The position numbers and the translations under genes were made by a program. Shown in pieces: positions 13,080-20,023 of a DNA stretch of 20,023 nucleotides (position 1 is the first letter of the stretch; each line of letters opens with the position of its first letter). The DNA is from Butyricicoccus sp. (lineage in GTDB: Bacteria; Bacillota; Clostridia; Oscillospirales; Butyricicoccaceae), in NCBI GenBank assembly GCA_020025755.1, contig JAHHRO010000034.1, positions 1 through 20,023 on the forward strand, given 5' to 3'. Under the pieces are notes generated by a model. The model saw nothing but the letters and a program-made list of their open reading frames with translations. It did not search any database and was not told the DNA's origin.

Positions 13080-14862
13080 ATTTCTGTGCTTCAATTTTTT
13101 CCGCAAGTTCATTGAGATAGATCCAGCGGTCGGTTTTTTGTTCCTGCAACTGTTCCAGTTCTTCTTTCTGCGCAAGCAGTTCCTGTAGCTTTACATAATC
13201 GTTCCCTGCACCTGCAATCTGCTGCTGGCAGTGTTCGATCTTTGCCGCGATCTGTTCCAATTCTTCATCGATACGTTCATACTCACGCTGTTCATTGAAG
13301 GAAAACTTCAGTTTCTGCGGCTTAGAGATGGATCTTTCCGTTTTTTCGGTCTTCTCTGTCTTTTCGATCCCCGTCTTTTCCTCCGGTCTACGCTTTTCGA
13401 GGTAATCAGAAAAGTTGCCTGTATAGGAACGTACTTCTCCGCCCTTACATACTTCAAAAATAGATCGTGCCATTTTATCCAGAAAGTACCGGTCATGCGA
13501 AACCGCAATGACGATCCCCGGAAAGCTTGTAAGATAGTCTTCGAGGATCATCAGGGTTTCTACATCAAGATCATTGGTCGGCTCGTCAAGCAGAAGCACA
13601 TTGGGTGCTTCCATCAGAACAGACAGCAAATACAGCCTGCGTTTTTCCCCGCCGGACAGCTTCCCGATCCGCTGATGCTGCAAGTCGCCGGAAAACAGGA
13701 AGCGTTCCAGCATTTGAGACGCAGAGAAGGTTCCCTCTGCCGTTTGGATATTGTTCGAGATATCGCGAATAAAATCGATCACGCGTGCCTCAGGATCGAG
13801 TTCGCGCCCCTCCTGTGAAAACATCCCGATCCGCACGGTCTGTCCCTGCTCGATCGTACCCGAATCAGGTGCGATCCGCCCTGCAATCAGGTTGAGCAAG
13901 GTGGACTTCCCTGCACCATTGACACCGACCACGCCGATACGGTCATCTCGTGCCAGATTGTAGGAAAAGTCCGCAATGACAGTTTGTGCGCCATAGGACT
14001 TGAACACATGCTCGAGCTCGATGGTCTTGCGTCCCAAGCGTCCGGAAAGCGCAGAGATCTGCACATTTTCCGCCTGTATCGGTGCATCCTGATCGCGCAA
14101 GGCTTCATATCGCTCGATCCGGTCACGGCTCTTTGTCCCACGCGCACGCGGACCGCGCATGATCCACTGGTATTCCCGACGCAGGATGGACTGCCGCTTG
14201 CGCTCGCTTGCCGCTTCCATTTCCATACGCTCGGCTTTGAGTTCCAGATACTCCGCATAATTGGCTTCATAGCTGTATAAGGTTCCATTTTCCAGTTCTA
14301 CAATGCGATTTACCACACGATCGAGGAAATAACGGTCATGTGTAATCAGGATGATGCCTCCGTGGAAACGCCTCAAATAGTCTTCGAGCCATGCTGCCAT
14401 ATCCATATCCAGATGGTTCGTTGGCTCGTCGAGGATGAGCAGATCCGCCGGATGAATGAGCGCAGTTGCAAGCGCAACGCGCTTGCGCTGTCCTCCTGAC
14501 AGTGTGCCGATCTTTTTGTCATGCTCGGTCACGCCCAAACGGTTGAGCATGGTTCTTGCTTCATATTCTGCAACGGCGCGGTATTCCTGCGGCAGTCCCA
14601 AAAATACCTGTTCCAATACGGTCGCCTCCGGATCCATTGCAGGATCCTGCGACAGATAGGAAACCTGTACATTGGGGAATACCTGTACCGTACCGCTGTC
14701 CGGTTCCTCCGCGCGTGCGAGTATCCGCAGCAGGGTAGACTTTCCCGTGCCGTTAATGCCAATGATCCCAACCTTGTCCCCTGTATCCACATACAAAGAA
14801 GCATCCCGAACAAGCTGCTTCATTCCATAATTTTTTTCAATGTGCTCGGCTGCTAAAAGCAT
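13078..14862 (-). CDS. ABC-F family ATPase, Uup-like
   Basis: A 594-residue soluble protein with two ABC cassettes and no membrane domain, the mark of the ABC-F family, which acts on ribosomes or branched DNA/RNA rather than in transport. Cassette 1: Walker A GINGTGKST (35-43), signature LSGGQRKR (121-128), Walker B LLILDEPTNHLD. Cassette 2: GVNGAGKST (313-321), LSGGEKRR (402-409), LLLDEPTNDLD. A linker with WIMRGPRARGTKSRDRIERY lies between the cassettes. The C terminus is a Thr/Glu/Lys repeat (KTEKTEKTE) followed by a coiled coil (KFSFNEQREYERIDEEL...RWIYLNELAEKIE) typical of Uup. The start at 14862 is chosen because AGGAGAG lies about 5-7 nt upstream; the frame extends to 14925 without homology. 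Resistance-type roles are possible in ABC-F, but the domain layout favours the housekeeping Uup type. Confidence 0.92.
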   Translation of the reverse strand: MLLAAEHIEKNYGMKQLVRDASLYVDTGDKVGIIGINGTGKSTLLRILARAEEPDSGTVQVFPNVQVSYLSQDPAMDPEATVLEQVFLGLPQEYRAVAEYEARTMLNRLGVTEHDKKIGTLSGGQRKRVALATALIHPADLLILDEPTNHLDMDMAAWLEDYLRRFHGGIILITHDRYFLDRVVNRIVELENGTLYSYEANYAEYLELKAERMEMEAASERKRQSILRREYQWIMRGPRARGTKSRDRIERYEALRDQDAPIQAENVQISALSGRLGRKTIELEHVFKSYGAQTVIADFSYNLARDDRIGVVGVNGAGKSTLLNLIAGRIAPDSGTIEQGQTVRIGMFSQEGRELDPEARVIDFIRDISNNIQTAEGTFSASQMLERFLFSGDLQHQRIGKLSGGEKRRLYLLSVLMEAPNVLLLDEPTNDLDVETLMILEDYLTSFPGIVIAVSHDRYFLDKMARSIFEVCKGGEVRSYTGNFSDYLEKRRPEEKTGIEKTEKTEKTERSISKPQKLKFSFNEQREYERIDEELEQIAAKIEHCQQQIAGAGNDYVKLQELLAQKEELEQLQEQKTDRWIYLNELAEKIEAQK

Positions 14863-14888
14863 ATCAACTCTCCTTTCCGTGCATATTG

Positions 14889-14917
14889 ATTGTAGCACAT
14901 TCCTTTGCCGCCGTCTA
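14889..14917 (-). promoter_or_regulatory. Candidate promoter of the ABC-F gene
   Basis: Minus strand TAGACG (14912-14917), 17-bp spacer, TACAAT (14889-14894), giving a leader of about 20 nt before the ATG at 14862. Confidence 0.5.
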
Positions 14918-14980
14918 TTCTGCAAATGCAGTGATTTTTTTACGGAATATATAAAACCACTAGCATACGCAGTCGGTATT

Positions 14981-14989
14981 TGCTATAAT
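14981..14989 (+). promoter_or_regulatory. Extended -10 promoter of the mannitol dehydrogenase-family gene
   Basis: TGCTATAAT (14981-14989) has the TGn extension and a perfect TATAAT; the -35 region (TAGCAT at 14961) is poor, as is usual for extended -10 promoters. The leader is about 38 nt. Confidence 0.65.
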
Positions 14990-15033
14990 GAATATACCAT
15001 GACAATGATGTGAAAAAGGATTGGTGAAAATAC

Positions 15034-16632
15034 ATGAAATTAAATTTAGAGAGCTTGCACAATACGCTCGCTTGGGAAAATTATCGAATGCCGTGTTATG
15101 ACATCCCCACGATGCGTGCACATACAAAAACCGCTCCCACATGGCTGCATTTTGGCGCAGGCAATATGTTCCGTGCATTTCCAGCCGTTCTGGCGCAGCG
15201 TATGCTGAACGCCGGACTCACTGATACAGGTATTGTCTGCTGTGAAGCCTTTGATGAAGAACTCATCGACCGCTGTTATAGAGCGTATGATAATCTTTGT
15301 GTTGCAGTTACGCTGTATTCTGATGGCCGCATCAAAAAAGAAGTCGTCGCCTCCATCGCAGAATCGCTTGCATTATCCTCTGATTATGCACGCGTTAAAG
15401 AAATTTTTGCAGCACCCAGCCTGCAAATGGTTTCTTTTACTCTGACCGAAAAGGCATATCCGCTGCGTGATAGTGCAAAAGAACTGTACCCAGATGTTGC
15501 GGCAGATATGGAAAATGGTCCCGAGCAGGCAATCAGCCTCATTGGACGCATCACCGCCCTGTGCCTGCACCGTATGCGCACCTGTGGTCAGCCGATCGCG
15601 CTCGTCTCTATGGATAACTGTCAGAATAACAGCCTTCGCCTGCGCTGGTCTATGATGGAAATTGCTTATGCATGGAAGTCTGCAGGTCTTATCGATGATA
15701 AGGAGCTTGCATATCTGTCTGAGAAGATCGCATTCCCACTTACAATGATCGATAAGATCACACCGCACCCAGACCCGGAGATCGCAAGACGTCTCAAGGA
15801 AGATGGGCTTGATGGTATGATGCCTTTCGAGACACAAAAGGGTACCATTGCTGCGCCATTTGTCAATACCGAACAGCCGCAGTATCTCCTCATGGAGGAC
15901 AACTTCCCAATGGGTCACCCACCGCTTGAGCAGCTCGGTGTGATCTTTACTCGCGCTGATATCGTATCCAAGACCGCACGCATGAAGGGCTGCACCTGCC
16001 TGAACCCGAATGATACCACACTCGCCGTCTACGGCTGTCTATTGGGCTATACCAAGATCCATGATGAAATGAAGGATACCGACCTCGTAAACCTCATCAC
16101 ACGCATGAGTGAGCTGGAAGCCATGCCCATGGTCTCTGATCCGGGCATCCTTGATCCACACGAGTATCTGCACGAGGCACTGTCTGTGCGCTATCCAAAC
16201 CCATTCATGCCAGATACCCCACAGCGTATTGCAACAGATACCTCTCAAAAGCTGGCGATTCGTTTTGGTCAGACACTGGAAGGATATTATGATTCTACTT
16301 TGCCCAAGTACCGCGTATGCCGTCTCAAATATCTGCCGCTTGCAATCGCTGGCTGGCTGCGCTATCTGATCGGTGTTGATGATAACGGTGAAGAATTTGA
16401 GCTGAGCCCAGACCCCAATCTGGAAATGCTCAAAAAACACCTTGCTGGTATCACACTTGGTTGTGAAAAGGTAACCGAAGCACAGCTTTATCCGATCCTT
16501 TCTTCCAAGTCTATCTTTGGCGTCAACCTTTACGAGGTTGGTGTAGCCGATAAGGTGACCGATTACTTCCGTGAATTGATCGCAGGAAAGGGTGCTGTAC
16601 GCCAGACCCTGCATAAATACTGCGGCGAATAA
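15034..16632 (+). CDS. Mannitol dehydrogenase/fructuronate reductase family protein
   Basis: A 532-residue NAD(H)-dependent oxidoreductase of the polyol-specific long-chain family (mannitol 2-dehydrogenase, UxuB-type fructuronate reductase). The Rossmann motif is HFGAGNMFRAF (39-49). SMDNCQNN (192-199) is the family's SxDN region, MIDKITPHPD the next landmark, and NPFMPDTPQRIATDTSQK is typical of the clostridial branch. The catalytic segment reads K318-GCTCL-N324-PN-D327: the family normally has His where Asp327 stands, so activity or substrate may differ. GGTGA lies 6 nt before the ATG. It is monocistronic, divergent from ABC-F, with its own terminator. No hexuronate isomerase or dehydratase gene is adjacent, so the pathway (glucuronate or mannitol) is not established. 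Confidence 0.88.
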   Translation: MKLNLESLHNTLAWENYRMPCYDIPTMRAHTKTAPTWLHFGAGNMFRAFPAVLAQRMLNAGLTDTGIVCCEAFDEELIDRCYRAYDNLCVAVTLYSDGRIKKEVVASIAESLALSSDYARVKEIFAAPSLQMVSFTLTEKAYPLRDSAKELYPDVAADMENGPEQAISLIGRITALCLHRMRTCGQPIALVSMDNCQNNSLRLRWSMMEIAYAWKSAGLIDDKELAYLSEKIAFPLTMIDKITPHPDPEIARRLKEDGLDGMMPFETQKGTIAAPFVNTEQPQYLLMEDNFPMGHPPLEQLGVIFTRADIVSKTARMKGCTCLNPNDTTLAVYGCLLGYTKIHDEMKDTDLVNLITRMSELEAMPMVSDPGILDPHEYLHEALSVRYPNPFMPDTPQRIATDTSQKLAIRFGQTLEGYYDSTLPKYRVCRLKYLPLAIAGWLRYLIGVDDNGEEFELSPDPNLEMLKKHLAGITLGCEKVTEAQLYPILSSKSIFGVNLYEVGVADKVTDYFRELIAGKGAVRQTLHKYCGE

Positions 16633-16640
16633 ATCATTCG

Positions 16641-16675
16641 ATCCTGTTGCTTTTTCCAAAAGCAACAGGATTTTT
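16641..16675 (+). terminator. Terminator after the mannitol dehydrogenase-family gene
   Basis: ATCCTGTTGCTTTT (16641-16654) pairs perfectly with AAAAGCAACAGGAT (16658-16671), loop TCC, followed by more T. Confidence 0.9.
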
Positions 16676-16726
16676 CTCTATTATTTGTAGCGTTTCCTTA
16701 ATTTGTCAAAAAGTATTGAAATCCGC

Positions 16727-16755
16727 TTGACACTTACCTATGACTCTTGTATGAT
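16727..16755 (+). promoter_or_regulatory. Near-consensus promoter of the large surface protein
   Basis: Perfect TTGACA (16727-16732), 17-bp spacer, TATGAT (16750-16755). A leader of about 78 nt follows. Confidence 0.85.
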
Positions 16756-16800
16756 TTTATTAGAATCATTTCATATTTTAGGTGATTTTCTGTAAATCAC
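16751..16800 (+). promoter_or_regulatory. Dyads at the -10/start and in the leader of the surface-protein gene
   Basis: ATGATT/AATCAT (16751-16756 with 16764-16769) spans the -10 and the predicted start, a natural operator position. GTGATTT/AAATCAC (16782-16788 with 16794-16800) follows in the leader and is succeeded by TTACTTTTTT, which could act as a weak attenuator. Both share the TGATT/AATCA core, so one protein might bind both. Confidence 0.4.
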
Positions 16801-16839
16801 TTACTTTTTTGTACTTTATTAGAGAAAAGAGGATAAACT

Positions 16840-19800
16840 ATGAGCATGAACCCAAAACGCCCAGCCGCGGCACTCCTGTCTGCTGTCATGCTGCTGGGTA
16901 TGTTCAGTCCGCCTGCACAGGCACTGGACACGAACAACACGGCAGATCCCCATCCACCTGGTGCAGCTGCAACGGAATACCTCGAGGATTATCCGATCCA
17001 GCTGCTCCCCGAACTGGAGCAGGACGCGTCCCCAGAAGACGAAGTCACGCCAAACTCTGTGGACTGGACGCCTCTCATTCCGGCAACTCCCATTGCCCCA
17101 ACCGAAACCATTCCAGCTTTGCAGCTGACCCCAGCGCAGAAGGCGGAACAGAACGAGCAGGTGGAGCACTCTGAGCCGGAAGAACAGACTGAACTGGAAG
17201 AACAGGCTGAGCCGGAAGAACAGGCTGAGCTGGAAGATGAAGAACTTCCGGAGATCCAGCTGTTTGCAAGAAATGTAGTTTATACCTCTGCAACCGCTTC
17301 CAATCATGTTCATTCAGGCAATGGAACCTATGCAAATCCCTATAACCTATTTGATGATGCAGTAAAAAATGCGATGCCTGGTGGTATCATCATCATTAAG
17401 AATAAGGGATTCTTAAATACCTTAAACGAAACTGGCAGTTTGCCCTATATCATCGACAAAAATCTAACCATCATGTCCGAAGATCCTGACCGTCCTGCCA
17501 TGCTTCAGGTTCGCTCTGGTGGCATCATATTGGGTGCTGATGTCACCTTTGAAAATGTAAATCTCAACTTTGAAAACCGCGTACACGATGCAATCTTTGC
17601 CAACGGTCATGCTTTAACACTGAAAAATGTACTCCGTTCCAATGGCAGCCGCGAAGTCGATTTGTTTGGCGGTCAGCTCTATGATTCGGTTACGAATAGA
17701 CCATATGCAGCTGACAAAAAAGGTTCAAATAGCCAAATTATCATTGAAATGAACGATCCGACGCTTGCCCCCCTCAGCTCCATTCACCTTGGTAATATTT
17801 ATGCAGGCAGTATGAATGGTTCCTTTGATGGTTCTGCAACCATCAAAATCAAAAGTAACAATTATACCTCAAATAAGTTTATCGGTGAAGTCTATGCCAG
17901 CGGTGCAGATGAAACCCCAGCCGGCAATATGTTTGATATGGTAGAGCCTGTTCCGCCAAAGGCAAATCCTGCTCATGTCACCAAGGGCAATGTTACATTT
18001 GATTTTGACAGCCTGCCCCTGCGTGGTTCCTCAAAATCTCCCATGCTGATTGATGGCAATACAGGTACTGACGGCGGAAAAACAAGCCTATCTGTTTCTG
18101 TTCCCAGCCTGACAGGCAATCTGGAGTTAAAAAATATTTCTGACCTAACTGTAAATAAGGGTGCCATTCAACCGACCGAAAATAGTACCAATGATTTTGA
18201 TTCAATTACAATTGAAGAGGACGCAGAAGTTGATTTCAGGAAGATTTCTTCTGTTACCACCGGAACACTTGCCGGTCAGGGTACTTTGACACTCAAAAAA
18301 GATGGTAAACTGGATATTACAACAACTTTTAATGACACCCTGACTTTCCATACCGAAGGTGCATGGAATGGCAAGTCTGGTCTAGTAAACGAACAAACCT
18401 ATGTCACAGTTCCATCTGGCAGTACAGGTACGTTCAAGTTTGAACCTCATCCAGGACAGAATAAATGGAAATTTAATAACACTGCAAATTCAATGCAGTG
18501 GAAGGCTGAAAAGCCATCCGATGCTTCTGAAGTACCTGATATGCCTTTGATCACTGCACTTAGTATTGAGCCTGAAGATGCACATAAGACAGTCTATGAA
18601 TCATATTTCTCGGAAGACCCCCAAGTCAATCCCAATGAAGATTCACTAGAATTCCCATTCACTGTCAGCACTTTATCTAGCCAAACTATTGATACCCTAG
18701 AGTTTTACGATTTCGTTTGCACCATCAATGATCAGCCTACCACACAAGTAAAAACTGATGACGGATATCAGTATACAGATACATCCTCTGGACTCAGACT
18801 AAGCATCCTGTCTACTGGAATCAATCATGGTGCTCCTGTTCTAGATGTCTCATTGATTACTCCTGGAAAAATTAAGACTGGTGATTACGAAATTACATTA
18901 TCTCACCCTAGTGCATCAGGCACTACACTAGAAATAGCGGCTCATTTAACTGTTATAAAGGATCCACTACAGCCTGAAAGTAGTCCTGACTCTGACGCTT
19001 CTAATAGTCAAGTTATTGTCACAACAAATCCCTCTACAACTTTTGGTGAAAATATCACAATATCTGCTGAAATTGCCAACGCAGCTATATTCTCTTCAAG
19101 ATCTCTGGAGGAAAACAAAGCATATTTATATATCAATGGCGAACCTGTCGGAGAGCCTGTTGATATTTCCAGCGAATCTTTCCAGTTTAATGATATTGAT
19201 GTGACCACAACCAATCATTTTCGTGTAGGTCAAAATCAAATATCTGTTGTCTATGGTGGCGGCGACAAGATCACAACTTTAGGAAACCTCAACGGTTCTG
19301 CTGGAACAGCAACGATCACAGTCAACAAAGCCACACCAACCGTAACTGTAGAGACAGACCCAATTACAGAAACCTATGATGGTACAAATGTTGATTATAC
19401 ACCAAATGTTACCGTTACAGCAGGTGGTATAAATATCTCTAATCCTGAAGTTTCTGTGATTTATGAGAAAGACGGGCAAGCACTTGCACAGGCACCGAGT
19501 CTTCCCGGCACTTATACAACTGAAGTTGAGGTTGCAGCAGGCGACTTTTATGAGAAAGCATCAGCAGCTGGTTCAACCATCACAATCGATCCTGCTACCC
19601 CTGCCGTGACCGTTTCAGGCAGCATTGTAGAAAATAAATTGATTCTCACAGCAAATGTTCAAGGTGTGGAAAGCGGTGCTCTGCCGACTGGCACGGTTAC
19701 TTTCTCTATAACAAAGAATGGTGAATCCTCTCCATCCCAAACTTCTACTGCCAATCTTCTCTATAATAATGCAACAACAACAATTACAAAGCCTGTAGCA

Positions 19801-20023
19801 GGAGAATATACTATACTGGCAACCTATAACAAGGCGCAGGAAAACACGGTTTATGCAAATTCTACAAGCAATCCGATCACACTCAACATTGCACAAGATC
19901 ATAAACCTTTGCAAGGGATCAAACTCAATCACAAGACCCTTTCTATGGTCAAGGGCGGACAAACCCAAACCCTTACTGTGACATACGATCCCACAGATGC
20001 CACAAATAAGGAGGTAATCTGGA
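16840..20023 (+). CDS. Large secreted surface protein with acidic stalk, putative beta-helix and Ig-like repeats (partial, open at right edge)
   Basis: An open frame of 1061 codons that leaves the window without a stop. Residues 1-28 are a signal peptide (Lys/Arg start, hydrophobic core, PPAQA cut site). A Pro/Glu-rich linker holds a six-residue repeat E-[PL]-E-E-Q-[AT] (about 112-129). Residues about 148-560 begin SGNGTYANPYNLFDDAVKNA and contain runs such as IIDKNLTIMSED and GADVTFENVNLNF, like pectate-lyase-type beta-helix adhesins. Then come a beta-rich segment (about 568-712), Ig-like domains (about 720-830, 919-1020) with a YDG/MBG-like domain between (ETYDGTNVDYTPNV, about 831-918), and the start of a Big_2-type domain (GIKLNHKTLSMVKGGQTQTL). 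It is probably an adhesin or wall protein; the anchor lies beyond the edge. AGAGGATAAACT precedes the ATG. Confidence 0.88.
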   Translation, partial: MSMNPKRPAAALLSAVMLLGMFSPPAQALDTNNTADPHPPGAAATEYLEDYPIQLLPELEQDASPEDEVTPNSVDWTPLIPATPIAPTETIPALQLTPAQKAEQNEQVEHSEPEEQTELEEQAEPEEQAELEDEELPEIQLFARNVVYTSATASNHVHSGNGTYANPYNLFDDAVKNAMPGGIIIIKNKGFLNTLNETGSLPYIIDKNLTIMSEDPDRPAMLQVRSGGIILGADVTFENVNLNFENRVHDAIFANGHALTLKNVLRSNGSREVDLFGGQLYDSVTNRPYAADKKGSNSQIIIEMNDPTLAPLSSIHLGNIYAGSMNGSFDGSATIKIKSNNYTSNKFIGEVYASGADETPAGNMFDMVEPVPPKANPAHVTKGNVTFDFDSLPLRGSSKSPMLIDGNTGTDGGKTSLSVSVPSLTGNLELKNISDLTVNKGAIQPTENSTNDFDSITIEEDAEVDFRKISSVTTGTLAGQGTLTLKKDGKLDITTTFNDTLTFHTEGAWNGKSGLVNEQTYVTVPSGSTGTFKFEPHPGQNKWKFNNTANSMQWKAEKPSDASEVPDMPLITALSIEPEDAHKTVYESYFSEDPQVNPNEDSLEFPFTVSTLSSQTIDTLEFYDFVCTINDQPTTQVKTDDGYQYTDTSSGLRLSILSTGINHGAPVLDVSLITPGKIKTGDYEITLSHPSASGTTLEIAAHLTVIKDPLQPESSPDSDASNSQVIVTTNPSTTFGENITISAEIANAAIFSSRSLEENKAYLYINGEPVGEPVDISSESFQFNDIDVTTTNHFRVGQNQISVVYGGGDKITTLGNLNGSAGTATITVNKATPTVTVETDPITETYDGTNVDYTPNVTVTAGGINISNPEVSVIYEKDGQALAQAPSLPGTYTTEVEVAAGDFYEKASAAGSTITIDPATPAVTVSGSIVENKLILTANVQGVESGALPTGTVTFSITKNGESSPSQTSTANLLYNNATTTITKPVAGEYTILATYNKAQENTVYANSTSNPITLNIAQDHKPLQGIKLNHKTLSMVKGGQTQTLTVTYDPTDATNKEVIW
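17173..17244 (+). repeat. Four tandem 18-bp repeats coding the acidic stalk
   Basis: Units such as GAGCCGGAAGAACAGGCT alternate Pro and Leu at codon 2 (units 1 and 3 Pro, 2 and 4 Leu), so the higher-order period is 36 bp; the last unit is degenerate (GAAGATGAAGAA end). Copy number could change by slippage and alter stalk length in frame. Confidence 0.8.

Noticed and set aside
12558..13175. Several overlapping minus-strand frames (MDFALDPR-type peptides)
   Set aside because: They are translations of the 157-bp hairpin units, repeated in more than one frame, with no ribosome-binding sites; structure, not protein, explains this DNA.
16782..17313. Open frames of 130 aa (plus) and 164 aa (minus) over the start of the surface-protein gene
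   Set aside because: They overlap the signal peptide and acidic repeats of the long frame that stays open for 1061 codons; neither has a start signal.

Overview
The window looks like a chromosomal segment of a mid-GC Firmicute, most likely a gut-type member of Clostridia. The support is a DUF1846 protein, an HxlR-type regulator, a lipoprotein-anchored sugar-binding ABC system, Gram-positive ribosome-binding sites (AGGAGG-like, 6-10 nt spacing), sigma-A promoters and U-rich hairpin terminators. No rRNA, tRNA or CRISPR array was seen. Genus-level placement is not possible from the sequence alone.

Left part (1-2590): the tail of a type I restriction-modification methylase (hsdM) overlaps a full two-TRD specificity gene (hsdS) by ATGA. 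The conserved hsdS blocks are duplicated at exactly 759 bp and the recognition domains are visibly more AT-rich. A tiny ORF and an unassigned 212-aa protein with a possible nuclease-like motif follow, closed by two terminators. hsdR is not in the window.

Middle-left (2590-6610): a secreted C69-family dipeptidase (minus) diverges from an HxlR-family regulator (plus), which is followed by an iron-containing alcohol dehydrogenase with a repeated AAAAAGT motif in its leader. A small DUF3783 protein comes next. A long palindromic terminator at 6564-6609 ends both this gene and the converging transporter operon.

Middle (6629-10480): a minus-strand sugar ABC operon in the order lipoprotein binding protein, double-cassette ATPase, permease. 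It has a strong TTGACA-17-TAAAAT promoter, two leader hairpins, and a G:U-containing hairpin with a U-run between binding protein and ATPase that probably lowers expression of the last two genes. A 771-bp T-rich gene-free stretch separates it from a DUF1846 gene.

Right part (11138-20023): the DUF1846 gene (plus) converges on a Uup-like ABC-F ATPase (minus). Between them is the most unusual structure in the window: what looks like one bidirectional terminator has been split by a 370-bp element made almost wholly of perfect hairpins. It consists of a 56-bp leader plus two tandem 157-bp units, and the 27-bp terminator hairpin is duplicated on both sides. Divergent from the ABC-F gene is a mannitol dehydrogenase/fructuronate reductase-family gene with an Asp where the family normally has its catalytic His. 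The window ends inside a very large secreted repeat protein (over 1061 residues, open at the right edge) with an acidic repeat stalk, a putative beta-helix region and several Ig-like domains, driven by a near-consensus promoter overlapped by dyad symmetry.
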